Source of the DNA: Diphasiastrum complanatum
Lineage: Eukaryota; Streptophyta; Lycopodiopsida; Lycopodiales; Lycopodiaceae
Assembly (NCBI GenBank): GCA_029204225.1
Contig: MU832614.1
Span: 1-64,000, forward strand
Direction: 5' to 3'
Length of the DNA stretch: 64,000 nucleotides
Shown: one piece after another, positions 50,801 through 54,999 of the stretch
How the letters are laid out: every line of letters begins with the position of its first letter
Position numbering within the stretch: position 1 is the stretch's first letter
The notes under the pieces: generated by a model
What the model was told of the DNA's origin: nothing
What the model saw: only the letters and a program-made list of their open reading frames with translations
The model's database searches: none
Translations under genes and position numbers: made by a program

Positions 50801-53800
50801 CTGAAGAGTTGAATCATAGTTTTGAGAACCTCAAACATTGTGTAACTACAACGCCTATTCTACACATAGTGGATCCTAACAAGCCGTATGTACTTGAAAC
50901 GGATGCCAGTGACTATGCTATAGGCGCAGTCCTATATCGGGATGAAAGCAAGAAGTTGGACCCTGCTCAAAGGCGGTACTCCACCTATGAGAAGGAGCTT
51001 TTCGCTGTTATTAATGCCCTGAAAGTTTGGAGACATTATTTATATGGCTCCCAGTTTACCATAGTTACTGATCATCAAGCGTTAAAATATATTAACGATG
51101 CGGTCGACCTTAGGGGTCGTAAGGCCAGATGGTCAGAGATGCTCCAAGAATTTTATTATGACATTGAGTACCGGAAGGGTACTTCCAATAGTGTCGCGGA
51201 TGCCTTAAGCCGGATTGGAGAGGTTAATCAGTTAAGCTTTTTTGAGATCCAATCTGAGTTGTATCTGTCCTTAAGAAATTTGTGTAAGACCGATAGCTAC
51301 TTCGGTCGTATCTGGCTAGACGTCCTAGCAGGTTCTTCTGGATCTAGTGATGAGCTTGGAATGCAGGATTCCAAAATTTCTCCTCAAGACAAGATAGAAA
51401 GAGACTATTCCATTAGGAATGGGTTACTTTTCCGGAATGGAAAAGTTTGTGTGCCAGAAAATGATGATATAAGGGCCCAAATCCTGCATGAATGTCATGA
51501 CAACCCGTGTGCAGGGCACCCTGGCGCTCAAAGGACGCTTGACTTAGTAAAAAGGAACTTTTACTGGCCAAACTTCAAAAGTCAAGTGGAGGCATATGTT
51601 CGCAAGTGTGCGCAATGCCAAGTTAACAAAGCTGAAAGACTTAAGGCAGCTGGTTTGTTAATGCCCTAGGAAATTCCCGAAAGAAAGTGGGAAAGCATTT
51701 CGATGGACTTTGTGGTTGGGCTACCTCGGACGGGGAAGCAAAATGATACCATTTGGGTAATAGTTGACAGGTTAACTAAAATGGCACAGTTCATACCAAC
51801 AGCTATTCCCTCTCCTGGAATACAACAGCTATTCACTCTCATGGATTCAATTCCACATAAAGATGTGGCATGTGCAAAAAGACGATTATCAAAAAGAACT
51901 TATGCAATGGTAACCGGTTGCAGTGTCAAAACATTGTGGACTACTCCAGTTTCCAGAGAATATGTTGTACAGTGGACTACATGATGTCATCAAGGATGGG
52001 TTATCTTTCCAAACTTCAGTTGTCCATGCTCTTGTCTACGGTCTTCAAAAACAACGCCAAGTACTCAAAAGGATACGTCAAATACTCCTCCTAGGTCCCA
52101 ACTCCTAACTCCTGGGTTAGAAGTCCTATGTCGGAAGTCCTGACTCCTCACTCACTACTGAGATGCTAAGTGCTAAGTGCTCTGGACTGTACATGCTACC
52201 TGGTAACCCTGCTACAGTCACTAGCCAATGTACCCTATTTAATGTTAGAACTTACTAGTCTCCACAAATAGCATCCCCCAAACATGAAAACAAACCAAAA
52301 AAGGTTCGACCCATTTCCCGATTCGAACTTGGCCAGCCGATTCAAATTGGGTCAAATCGGTCGATTCATTTTGAATCAACCGATTCAAATCACCTGGCAA
52401 CCCTGGTTCGTATTGCAATTTACTTGTTCAATGTTGAATCTTGTTTCTTGAACCATCAACGTGTTAATTGCAACTTGCCACTTGGATTCATGATTGCTTT
52501 ACACTTCAATGTGCTTTAGAAGTTATCACAAACGACGTGGCTAATTGAGTTGCCACAGGAAAACTCCTAAATGAGTAGTACCCTTGGAGTATTTGGACCC
52601 CATGTGCTACTCATTGCTTAGACCTCAAATTTAGCAAATCTATTATGGGTGTAGGAGGTTTCTTGGTGAGATTTGTTACCAAAACACAGAGGGACCTTAA
52701 TATATCTAGGTCCTTCTCTCACAACTTGTCTATTGATTGAAAATCAAAAGTAAATCAGGTGGTTGCTTCACAAAAAATAAATCATAAATACTTGAACCAA
52801 GATTTAAGAAAGTGACCGATAGTGATTCATGAATTAGAAAAGCAGTCAATTCTAAGTCACAGTAGACAATTTTTCCTTATGAAGACATAAATAAGTTTTT
52901 TTCACAAAAAATAAATTGACATTCAAGTAGAGATGATGTATAGACATCTCTGGAACCACCCAATTTCAGGGCAAGCTTGTCAAGGTAATCCGAGATGTGG
53001 AAAAGTGTTATGAAGAAAATGAGACCATAGCTCTTCTTAGAGCAGGGTCATGTTGAGTGGAGGTGGAGAAGAGAGATTTACAGCCAAAAATCAGCCTAAT
53101 CAAATCCCGAGGGTGATTCCATAAAATCAAGATCATTTCTTGGGGCCTTCAGCTCTGCTTTGTTCAAAATATTCCTTTATTTTTGTTTGGATTCGATTCC
53201 TCATCTTCCCCATTGTCAACTATCTAGAACCTCTTCCGCCAAACGATTTGTATTTGCCCCGGCAATGAAGAGACCATGGAAACTACCTATTGAATAGATT
53301 TGGGACTTGTAACTGATGAACATGTCCAATACAAATAACTTAACAATAAATCGATCTTTAAAAAACTCCAATTTATTTTCACTCATAGTATCTACAAAAT
53401 GACGGACCCATAAAAGCTAATCAAGATGAACTTTTAAAAGCTGTATTGACCTCAAAACAAAAATAAATTTCCCATACGACATACAAAAAAAAGTTGCAAA
53501 TTATTTCTCTTGAGTGTCCTCATTTGTGAGGCAGATTGGACTTAAACTCCTGAACTCAAGGAGAGGAAAGGAAGTCCTAAGCAACGTGCCACTTACTGGA
53601 GGACGAAACAAGCTGAATTTTGTGATATCATACTTCCAAGATAACCAGAGGTGCTGAGTTTTGGCAGCAAAGGCCTAAAACTAACTACGTGATTTTGAGC
53701 CGCACAAAAACTATTCATTCAGAGTCACGATCCTACAAAATGTTCCATCCTGAAACCCTAGGGCTCGAAAGGCCTCGGCCGTGGGGTGTAATGACGCAGG

Positions 53801-54192
53801 ATTTGCCACAAATTCCTAAGCAGATGACTAGGTCAGGTCAGCACAGAAAACGAAGTAAATTGACCAGCTGAGCTAACGCGAAAGCTCAATTTTATTACTA
53901 CGAGTACAAACACGCTTGGAGATCCCACGAATTCTCACAACCACAGCCTTTGAGAAACGTAGAAGTGGAAGAAGTGGACGTACGCGAGTCAGGTTAAATT
54001 CCTCTTTATCACATCCCCCAATCTCCCGCATATACCTCCCAGAGCAACCATAATTCACTGCTAAAAGTGGCTCAAACAAGGAAAAAGAAAGCGAAAGATG
54101 GGCAGGGAACAAGGAAAAGTTACATGAGGATGATTCTTGCGCCACGCCTTGCGCTCCTCGGCCAAGCGGCCTCTCGCTATTCCTCCCGACAT
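6476..54192 (-). CDS. SCE1: SUMO-conjugating enzyme SCE1 (UBC9-type E2), five exons
   Basis: SCE1 takes activated SUMO from the SAE1/SAE2 E1 as a thioester on its catalytic cysteine and passes it to lysines of target proteins, mainly in the nucleus. Exons at 54124-54192, 28618-28701, 15258-15410, 15002-15115 and 6476-6538 join in phase 0 at GT-AG borders to give 160 residues, the usual plant SCE1 length. The product begins [17 protein letters not shown], carries the HPN motif in [13 protein letters not shown], has the catalytic cysteine at residue 94, and shows the conserved [11 protein letters not shown] block. The start is the first in-frame ATG after an upstream in-frame stop. Intron sizes are about 25.4 kb, 13.2 kb, 142 bp and 8.5 kb; the three long ones are filled with transposons. 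No stop or frameshift is present, so the gene looks functional. Splicing is inferred from sequence only. Confidence 0.95.
6539..7129. other. SCE1: intron 4 of SCE1, 3' part, no element recognised
   Basis: Intronic sequence next to exon 5. No coding similarity was seen. Confidence 0.6.
7130..8594 (+). pseudogene. old Copia relic, integrase region
   Basis: Broken frames read like a Ty1/Copia integrase and the stretch after it: a decayed integrase core near 7700-8000, a block near 8230-8460 ending [13 protein letters not shown], and [11 protein letters not shown] near 8505. Stops and frameshifts are many. The matching reverse transcriptase and RNase H part lies at about 13.5-14.5 kb in the same orientation, so this was probably one Copia element later split by other insertions. 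Confidence 0.6.
8595..8680. repeat. GC-palindrome cluster plus poly-A, possible DNA-transposon end
   Basis: The self-complementary GAATCGCGATTC occurs here, followed by CGCGGTTCGCGAATCGTGATTC-like variants and a run of about 22 A. This layout (GC palindromes, then an A/T-rich run) resembles the ends of the hAT at 20.7 and 26.8 kb, which use GGTACCGCGGTACC instead. A possible far end is near 13.4 kb, where CGATTCTGCG lies between A and T runs. No target duplication was found. Confidence 0.35.
8809..9251 (+). repeat. Copia-1 5' LTR
   Basis: 443 bp, begins TGTTAGAATAATAA and ends CCTACA. It matches the 3' LTR over its whole length with short indels, for example an extra TAGA in the AGGTAGATAGCC stretch. 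Confidence 0.93.
9252..9264 (+). promoter_or_regulatory. Copia-1 primer-binding site
   Basis: TGGTATCAGAACC sits directly after the 5' LTR and is complementary to the 3' end of initiator tRNA-Met with one mismatch to the usual TGGTATCAGAGCC. It would prime minus-strand DNA synthesis. Confidence 0.85.
9888..10802 (+). CDS. Copia-1 Gag polyprotein
   Basis: A 304-residue uninterrupted frame starting [19 protein letters not shown], the usual opening of plant Copia Gag. The N-terminal two-thirds fits the Copia gag family (UBN2 type), with [16 protein letters not shown] and a [15 protein letters not shown] block. A lysine-rich linker follows, then one CCHC zinc knuckle, [14 protein letters not shown], at about residues 259-272. 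Gag forms the virus-like particle in the cytoplasm and packages element RNA. The frame ends shortly after the knuckle where protease and integrase have been deleted. The first 600 bases after the LTR are untranslated leader. Confidence 0.85.
   Translation: MAKESESIGSLFNEDRLNGTNFSLWCYMIKNLLIAKGLFEVVSGDEERPPSLAPTTPSRATSSTYVGVSSEEQKKWDRRDAQAHSVIALSMKRSILPHIRSCKTSKSAWEVLAKMFQVKNTAKVLFLRNQLSTLKMQEGDTLSNHLMKIKDLREELLSIDKIVENFQFVSITLNSLPHSYLPFVSILSISLRGQQISFEELVGLLLQEEQTRINFGEQEDQAFFTKGKGKGKWKGKPSSSKDQKSKEGQDQGSKKKGKCHYCKKFGHHIKECRKKLTKDKEKGIDTNTLNQSLNGCCRLCRTAK
10925..12439 (+). pseudogene. Copia-1 reverse transcriptase-RNase H, frameshifted
   Basis: The 3' half of Copia pol. The RT starts with the block ending [20 protein letters not shown] and continues to 11233; frame changes at about 11215 and 11310 break the ORF. 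The long frame from 11249 then carries [18 protein letters not shown], the catalytic YVDDIIITG, and a nearly complete RNase H with [19 protein letters not shown] and [17 protein letters not shown], ending at 12439 near the polypurine tract. Two frameshifts and the missing upstream domains make it inactive. Confidence 0.88.
12483..12916 (+). repeat. Copia-1 3' LTR
   Basis: 434 bp, TG to CA, preceded by the polypurine AAGGAGGG and followed by the target duplication GTCAT at 12917-12921. Confidence 0.93.
13085..13255. repeat. G-rich imperfect tandem repeat
   Basis: Repeated blocks built on GGGGGGCGGTAG and CCGGGGGGCGGTAGCCCC, with many runs of five or more G on the + strand, in an otherwise AT-rich region. 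The runs are dense enough for G-quadruplex formation. It sits between the Copia-1 target site and a T-rich stretch near 13.4 kb. The proline-glycine frame across it on the minus strand is a composition artefact. Confidence 0.6.
13490..14545 (+). pseudogene. old Copia relic, RT/RNase H region
   Basis: A decayed Ty1/Copia fragment. [11 protein letters not shown] near 13600 corresponds to the catalytic YVDD box with the second aspartate lost. Further on come [44 protein letters not shown] at about 14188 and a damaged [16 protein letters not shown]. Stops occur throughout. It is probably the continuation of the relic at 7.1-8.6 kb. Confidence 0.75.
14563..14890 (+). repeat. putative LTR of the old Copia relic
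   Basis: Follows the end of the Copia RNase H relic. It starts TATTAGAAAAATAC and holds a repeated GTAACTC/TTGTGTAACT stretch and CTATTTATTGTACTC, like the promoter part of a plant LTR. No partner LTR was found upstream. Confidence 0.4.
15002..15115 (-). CDS. SCE1: SCE1 coding exon 4
   Basis: Encodes residues 103-140, starting [19 protein letters not shown] and ending AYQLFIQ. The DPAQTEAY stretch is typical of UBC9 proteins. The acceptor is TTGTTCAG|GGTTGG and the donor CAG|GTATAC. Intron 4 of 8,463 bp follows. Confidence 0.96.
15258..15410 (-). CDS. SCE1: SCE1 coding exon 3 (catalytic cysteine)
   Basis: Encodes residues 52-102, the E2 core. It holds [20 protein letters not shown], then KPPKCKF, the HPN motif in FFHPNVY, and [14 protein letters not shown] with the active-site cysteine at residue 94. 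The acceptor is TTTGCAG|ACTGG and the donor TCA|GTAAGC. It is separated from exon 4 by a 142-bp intron, the only compact intron in the gene. Confidence 0.96.
17222..17256. repeat. (GA)n microsatellite
   Basis: An uninterrupted GA run of about 17 units. The Arg-Glu frame across it is an artefact. Confidence 0.95.
19290..19495. repeat. diverged tandem duplication, about 105-bp period
   Basis: Two adjacent copies each carry GTATGAATGTGGTA, an AAA-rich run, CTCAAATTTAAGA (or CTCGAATTTAAGA), GGCATCG.AAATTTGAA and GGGCAGATTTT. They differ at scattered sites, so the duplication is not recent. Confidence 0.75.
20477..20526. repeat. (GA)n microsatellite
   Basis: About 25 GA units, some 150 bp before the hAT left end. 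Confidence 0.95.
20675..20815. repeat. hAT left terminal/subterminal repeats
   Basis: The left end after the target duplication. The palindrome GGTACC occurs again and again, mostly as GGTACCGCCGGTACC, with two direct copies of the GGTACCATATCAGT unit and one CTGGGATCCGCGGTACCAGG block. A T/A-rich run follows. Such clustered subterminal motifs are usual transposase binding sites in hAT elements; that role is inferred. Confidence 0.85.
20950..21125 (+). repeat. 86-bp tandem repeat upstream of the hAT plus-strand ORF
   Basis: Two full units begin GCACATGGGCA at 20950 and 21036, and a partial third begins GCACATGGAG at 21121. They carry GAGCAGACC, CAATGGGAGACCAACACAGG and ATCACATGGGGG. They lie just upstream of a TATA-like box, so they may be promoter elements of the short ORF. 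Confidence 0.7.
21169..21178 (+). promoter_or_regulatory. TATA-like box for the hAT plus-strand ORF
   Basis: GATAAATAGG lies in GC-rich sequence about 180 bp before the ATG at 21349. A 25-codon upstream ORF (21186-21263) would sit in the 5' leader. Inferred from position only. Confidence 0.4.
21349..21714 (+). CDS. second hAT-encoded protein, charged, unknown function
   Basis: A 121-residue frame from [20 protein letters not shown] to a TGA at 21712-21714. The ATG at 21349 was preferred to an upstream GTG. The protein is very rich in Arg, Glu and Gln and has two probable coiled-coil stretches (about residues 12-45 and 75-110) around a Pro/Asp-rich middle. I do not recognise the family. It is convergent with the transposase and lies inside the element between the left end and the transposase stop. 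The 186-aa frame opposite it is a Leu/Ser-rich shadow. It could be an accessory protein for transposition or a captured host fragment; whether it is expressed is unknown. Confidence 0.6.
   Translation: MAERIPPKPEGEARRKLEEDIRRHNERHRKQEADIREMLRQTRQRNPEPEPPAPAVDPVPTVELDLDEQIGMNFTRRQLIMVRERAARRRANQEAARANREAEQERQNNAPDEGEESVEDQ
22238..26515 (-). CDS. hAT transposase with long C-terminal tail, four exons
   Basis: Exons 24684-26515, 24224-24569, 23969-24130 and 22238-23866 join in frame at GT-AG borders to about 1,322 residues without a stop. A BED-type zinc finger occupies residues 14-67 (Cys33, Cys36, His50, Cys67). A Pro/Ser-rich linker follows, then the RNase H-like core: MSDGWTD (Asp380), STDNATNC (Asp429) and [15 protein letters not shown] (Cys453, His456), as in the DUF659 group. 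The dimerisation region has [19 protein letters not shown] and [10 protein letters not shown] with the catalytic Glu at 734. The last exon adds about 540 residues rich in Pro, Ala, Asp and Glu, with a short coiled coil and AT-hook-like RKRPGRPKG and GRRGRPRR. hAT transposases are usually 600-800 aa, so this tail is unusual. All catalytic residues are present; activity is inferred. Confidence 0.85.
26799..26886. repeat. hAT right terminal/subterminal repeats
   Basis: Several GGTACCGCGGTACC-type palindromes with CATCAT or CAGTAT spacers, plus the block GGGATCCGCGGTACC that also occurs near the left end. It ends GGACCTATG, followed by the target duplication ATAGATAG. Confidence 0.85.
26895..27260 (+). 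pseudogene. Gypsy integrase C-terminal relic
   Basis: The frame right after the hAT reads [20 protein letters not shown], matching the conserved (N)AY.L.LPS...IHNVFHIS block between integrase and chromodomain in plant Gypsy elements. Stops follow and the trace is lost near 27260. No counterpart was seen left of the hAT. Confidence 0.6.
27261..28617. other. SCE1: SCE1 intron 2, 5' part, no gene seen
   Basis: AT-rich intron sequence between the hAT and exon 2. Overlapping frames of 112 and 115 residues near 27.8-28.2 kb on opposite strands show no motif that I recognise. Confidence 0.55.
28618..28701 (-). CDS. SCE1: SCE1 coding exon 2
   Basis: Encodes residues 24-51, beginning [17 protein letters not shown] and ending LPGKVG. 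The acceptor is TATGCAG|GGATTT and the donor GGT|GTAAGT matches the consensus. The exon is 84 bp and phase 0 at both ends. It is about 25 kb from exon 1 and 13 kb from exon 3, and too short for most ORF screens. Confidence 0.95.
28702..29812. other. SCE1: SCE1 intron 1, 3' end, no gene seen
   Basis: Intron sequence next to exon 2. The only simple feature is a 17-base poly-C run at 28893-28909. Confidence 0.6.
29813..29870 (-). repeat. (GA)n tract with a LINE 3'-end fragment
   Basis: About 14 GA units followed by ATGTCTT...ATTCCAAAAGGTACATAGG. The same arrangement (GA or GAAA tract, then ATGTC..., AAAAGG and ATATAAG/ATATAGG) marks the 3' ends of the two LINE copies at 30.9 and 38.85 kb. This looks like a very short third copy. 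Confidence 0.45.
29871..30889. other. SCE1: SCE1 intron 1, unassigned
   Basis: No clear gene. At 30236-30520 a broken frame gives an acidic Glu/Asp-rich stretch ([13 protein letters not shown]), perhaps a worn retroelement part. Repeated GACTC/TTGAG words occur near 30.70-30.75 kb. Confidence 0.5.
30977..31941 (-). pseudogene. LINE-1 ORF2 fragment (linker and reverse transcriptase N-part)
   Basis: The upstream frame (31477-31941) carries [20 protein letters not shown] and [16 protein letters not shown], the usual linker between endonuclease and RT. The next frame (30977-31468) has the RT opening: [34 protein letters not shown], and [20 protein letters not shown] followed by IIEEARHR. It breaks off just before the catalytic YADD region. 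RT would copy element RNA at a nicked target; this copy cannot. Confidence 0.8.
31950..32440 (-). pseudogene. LINE-1 ORF1-like fragment
   Basis: The frame at 32225-32431 begins [16 protein letters not shown], a short coiled coil, then a Ser/Pro linker and KALNIRV. Other frames continue with [24 protein letters not shown] and a [12 protein letters not shown] piece resembling the end of plant LINE ORF1 proteins. It is joined directly to the ORF2 linker, so the endonuclease between them has been lost. Confidence 0.55.
32955..33400 (+). repeat. Gypsy-1 5' LTR
   Basis: 446 bp, TG to CA, followed after two bases by the primer-binding site TGGTATCAGAGCC at 33403-33415. Confidence 0.93.
33937..34223 (+). 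pseudogene. Gypsy-1 gag, 5' fragment
   Basis: Starts [20 protein letters not shown] and contains [20 protein letters not shown], a probable coiled coil, then [14 protein letters not shown]. The frame is cut at about 34223 by the foreign insert. The same N-terminus occurs in Gypsy-2 at 40910, with an early TAG there. Confidence 0.8.
34224..35912. mobile_element. Copia-derived insert inside Gypsy-1 gag
   Basis: Foreign sequence between two halves of Gypsy gag that are contiguous in Gypsy-2 (41190-41205). On the + strand it has Copia gag (34224-34440), then protease and pre-integrase (34700-35060) with [20 protein letters not shown], in which the catalytic DSG has become DLG. At its right end, about 35822-35912, the Copia RNase H end lies on the opposite strand ([18 protein letters not shown]). 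The two parts are in inverted order, so this is a rearranged fragment, not a simple insertion. No LTRs or target duplication were seen. Confidence 0.7.
35913..36797 (+). pseudogene. Gypsy-1 gag remainder with zinc knuckle and protease
   Basis: An uninterrupted run of about 290 codons. It holds the capsid block with [20 protein letters not shown], the CCHC zinc knuckle [14 protein letters not shown] near 36487, and the aspartic protease motif [13 protein letters not shown] near 36710, where DSG is usual. It ends at 36797 by a small deletion relative to Gypsy-2. The start of gag is cut off by the Copia-derived insert. Confidence 0.82.
37046..37330 (+). pseudogene. Gypsy-1 RNase H; reverse transcriptase deleted
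   Basis: [20 protein letters not shown], then [12 protein letters not shown] and DHQALKYI, typical Gypsy RNase H. Compared with Gypsy-2, about 1.2 kb coding for the whole RT is missing, with the join at about 37046-37058 at a short TATAT match. A 27-bp in-frame deletion turns the LQEF...NSVADALSR block into [15 protein letters not shown]. Stops follow. Confidence 0.82.
37331..38245 (+). pseudogene. Gypsy-1 integrase and chromodomain remnant
   Basis: The zinc-binding part has [20 protein letters not shown] and [12 protein letters not shown]. An in-frame TAG at 37762 separates it from the catalytic core, [15 protein letters not shown] with VDRLTKM and [12 protein letters not shown]. The core breaks at about 38070. 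After a deletion, 38165-38245 encodes [14 protein letters not shown], a chromodomain signature that places the family among chromoviruses. The integrase C-terminal part is lost. Confidence 0.82.
38299..38744 (+). repeat. Gypsy-1 3' LTR
   Basis: 446 bp, preceded by the purine run AAGGAAGATGGAA and followed by the target duplication CAAGG. Confidence 0.93.
38745..38836 (-). other. G-rich right flank of Gypsy-1, probable LINE-1 5' remainder
   Basis: Begins with the target duplication CAAGG and continues with purine-rich GGGGGGGAGGAGGGGAAGG, like the sequence left of 32955, so it should be the continuation of the host LINE. A GCGCGC run precedes the GA tract of LINE-2. Confidence 0.5.
38837..39990 (-). 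mobile_element. LINE-2 copy, 5'-truncated
   Basis: A minus-strand LINE 3' portion. The 3' end near 38866 has ACATAAATAAAGA followed on its own strand by a (TC)n tail (GA repeat 38837-38865). The frame at 39330-39719 encodes the C-terminal zinc-binding domain of ORF2, with [20 protein letters not shown] (C-x2-C...H-x3-C) and [11 protein letters not shown]; the frame at 39716-39964 precedes it. The last 150 bases before the tail match the 3' end of LINE-1, so both belong to one family. It stops at 39990, against a Gypsy LTR end. Confidence 0.75.
39330..39719 (-). pseudogene. LINE-2 ORF2 C-terminal zinc-binding fragment
   Basis: A 129-residue frame containing [20 protein letters not shown] and the cysteine-histidine cluster described for the element. 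This is the domain found after the reverse transcriptase in LINE ORF2 proteins. The RT itself is absent because the copy is 5'-truncated. Confidence 0.75.
40910..42178 (+). pseudogene. Gypsy-2 gag-protease, broken
   Basis: The family start ATG is at 40910, with an early TAG at 40931. The capsid frame runs to 41482, where a 1-bp deletion relative to Gypsy-1 makes a stop. The next frame (41488-42021) has the zinc knuckle [15 protein letters not shown] 59-bp tandem duplication at about 41909-42026 disrupts the stretch before the protease motif [10 protein letters not shown]. Confidence 0.82.
42179..44024 (+). pseudogene. Gypsy-2 reverse transcriptase and RNase H (first copy)
   Basis: The frame from 42179 gives the stretch before the RT ([20 protein letters not shown], then [11 protein letters not shown]). 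Frameshifts at about 42770 and 42903 (a 7-bp loss compared with Gypsy-3) break it. The frame at 42900-44024 carries [35 protein letters not shown], the catalytic YLDDILIYS and RNase H ([13 protein letters not shown]). The first RNase H copy ends in [15 protein letters not shown], with the same 27-bp deletion as Gypsy-1. Confidence 0.88.
43550..44463 (+). repeat. tandem duplication of the Gypsy-2 RNase H region
   Basis: The segment from about 43550 to 44006 (CTCAAATACTGTGTAACTAC to AGACCGATA) is repeated directly from about 44007, offset 458 bp. The second unit has 27 bp that are missing from the first. RNase H is thus encoded twice in a row. Confidence 0.9.
44048..45093 (+). pseudogene. Gypsy-2 RNase H (second copy) and integrase
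   Basis: The frame 44048-44866 has a complete RNase H end ([20 protein letters not shown]) and the integrase zinc-binding part with [17 protein letters not shown], ending at a TAG (44864-44866) at the same place as in Gypsy-1. Integrase core sequence follows ([10 protein letters not shown], then [10 protein letters not shown]) up to 45093, where the element is cut. Confidence 0.85.
45094..45204 (+). pseudogene. Gypsy-3 reverse transcriptase, 5' piece
   Basis: Encodes [20 protein letters not shown] and [11 protein letters not shown] in the intact frame, without the 7-bp deletion seen in Gypsy-2. It ends at 45204, where the non-coding LTR element is inserted; the RT continues at 50258 after the ATCAG target duplication. 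Confidence 0.88.
45205..46449 (-). repeat. LARD-like element 3' LTR
   Basis: 1,245 bp. On the + axis it starts TGTAGCGCAGG and ends TTTACAACA. Its right part is packed with GGCGCC palindromes (46300-46420), including 27 bp absent from the other LTR. Short frames on both strands occur identically in both LTRs and are not genes. Confidence 0.93.
46450..49039 (-). other. LARD-like element interior, non-coding
   Basis: No retroelement protein could be recognised in any frame. It has a purine tract at one end and a primer site at the other, and an internal tandem duplication near 47.8-48.3 kb. Such elements rely on enzymes of related autonomous elements. Confidence 0.8.
47783..48285. repeat. 250-bp tandem duplication inside the LARD-like element
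   Basis: CCCATGCTCAGTGAGTTTCA occurs at about 47793 and 48043 and is followed in both by the same sequence up to TCAAATCCGCC or TGCAAATCCGCC, with a few percent differences. Confidence 0.85.
49040..50257 (-). repeat. LARD-like element 5' LTR
   Basis: 1,218 bp, nearly identical to the LTR at 45205-46449. Followed on the minus strand by TG and the primer site TGGTATCAGAGCC. Confidence 0.93.
50258..51801 (+). pseudogene. Gypsy-3 reverse transcriptase, RNase H and integrase
   Basis: Continues the RT interrupted at 45204. The open frame 50347-51669 has [20 protein letters not shown], the catalytic YLDDILIYS, RNase H ([20 protein letters not shown], with a short deletion removing the ARPVAF residues) and the integrase zinc part. 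It ends at the same in-frame TAG (51667) as the other two copies. The core restarts with [20 protein letters not shown] and stops at about 51801, where intron sequence begins. There is no 3' LTR. Confidence 0.88.
51802..54123. other. SCE1: SCE1 intron 1, 5' part, no gene seen
   Basis: AT-rich intron sequence between the Gypsy-3 break and the exon 1 donor. A GATTC-repeat cluster near 52.3 kb is listed separately. CTCCTAACTCCTGGG-type short repeats occur near 52.1 kb. AAACCCTAGGG occurs near 53755. No coding similarity was seen. Confidence 0.6.
52303..52405. repeat. CGATTC/GAATC inverted-repeat cluster
   Basis: Repeated CCGATTCAAAT and its complement-like TTGAATCAACC, also CCCGATTCGAACTTGG. 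It resembles the palindrome-rich ends of the hAT and the cluster at 8595 in layout, though with different words. Likely a remnant of a DNA-transposon end; no partner was found. Confidence 0.35.
54124..54192 (-). CDS. SCE1: SCE1 coding exon 1
   Basis: Encodes residues 1-23, [20 protein letters not shown] followed by HPH: the N-terminal helix that in UBC9 proteins contacts the E1 and non-covalent SUMO. The ATG at 54190-54192 is the first in its frame after a TGA at 54292-54294. The donor is CAT|GTAACT, and intron 1 then runs 25,422 bp to 28702. Confidence 0.95.
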
Positions 54193-54460
54193 CTCACTAT
54201 TCCTCCCACTCCTCGTACTTGCTGCTCCTGCTGCTGCTGCTGCCACCGATGACGAGGAAACCCTAACAAGCGCTATCTCCTGTTTTGTCTCTCAACAGAA
54301 AGAGAAAGCGATCGAGAGCATCATTTTCAATCATTCAATTCCTGTAACGTGGGATTCCTTGAATCTTAATGACACTGCAAGAGTAAGCCCCACACCGTCG
54401 GATTTCGCTATAGACGTTCAGATTTTGCCACGTTTTTACGTTGTGTTCCACGTGTCATAA
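54193..54460 (-). promoter_or_regulatory. SCE1: SCE1 5'UTR and proximal promoter
   Basis: On the minus strand the leader has an in-frame TGA at 54292-54294 and no in-frame ATG before the SCE1 start. A telo-box-like AAACCCTAA (+ strand, 54258-54266) and a G-box CACGTG (54449-54454) are present; such motifs are common near promoters of constitutively expressed plant genes. A GCAGCAGCAGCAGG run lies just before the ATG. The transcription start is not placed. Confidence 0.5.
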
Positions 54461-54999
54461 TCCGAGCGATCTGGCTTAAAATATATGGGTATGTCCATCT
54501 TAGGCTCAATGATATAAAGTATATGGGTCCCCTAGCATCTTATGATTGCTTGGCCCTTTTTCTTATCTCGCATTTTTAAGCCCCGGCGATCTCATGGCAC
54601 AAAATAGAACACCCCTCTTTCATACTTGTGTGGTAGATGTCAAATGAAGTGTTGACATTTATTATATGGCCTGTTTGAATCTTACCATTCCATTGATCCA
54701 TTTTCTTCAAAGTAGTCCTTTGGCAACTCAACATGTTGTGCAATGTCTCCAAGTGCAAATAATGAACTTGGGTTATCCATAGTTGGCTAGGGCCATACCA
54801 CCTCAAGTGCACATGAGGTAACTCAAAGTAAGTATGAGCAAACAGCATGAGAATGTAGACATAGTAAATAATTATCCCTACTTTTATCAATAAATGATGG
54901 AAAAACCCATGACCATACAAGAAGATTAAACTATATAAAATGATACAGCAGAACAGCAAAATGAATAAGCTAACCAAAAGCTTAGTAAAACTAAAAATA
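54461..54999. other. SCE1 upstream region, no gene seen
   Basis: AT-rich sequence with TATATGGGT repeated near 54485 and 54519. A 133-residue frame on the minus strand shows no family motif. Confidence 0.5.

Noticed and set aside
54190-54246. 18-residue N-terminal extension of SCE1
   Set aside because: The upstream start is GTG, not ATG; the first in-frame ATG gives the conserved [10 protein letters not shown] start and the standard 160-residue length.
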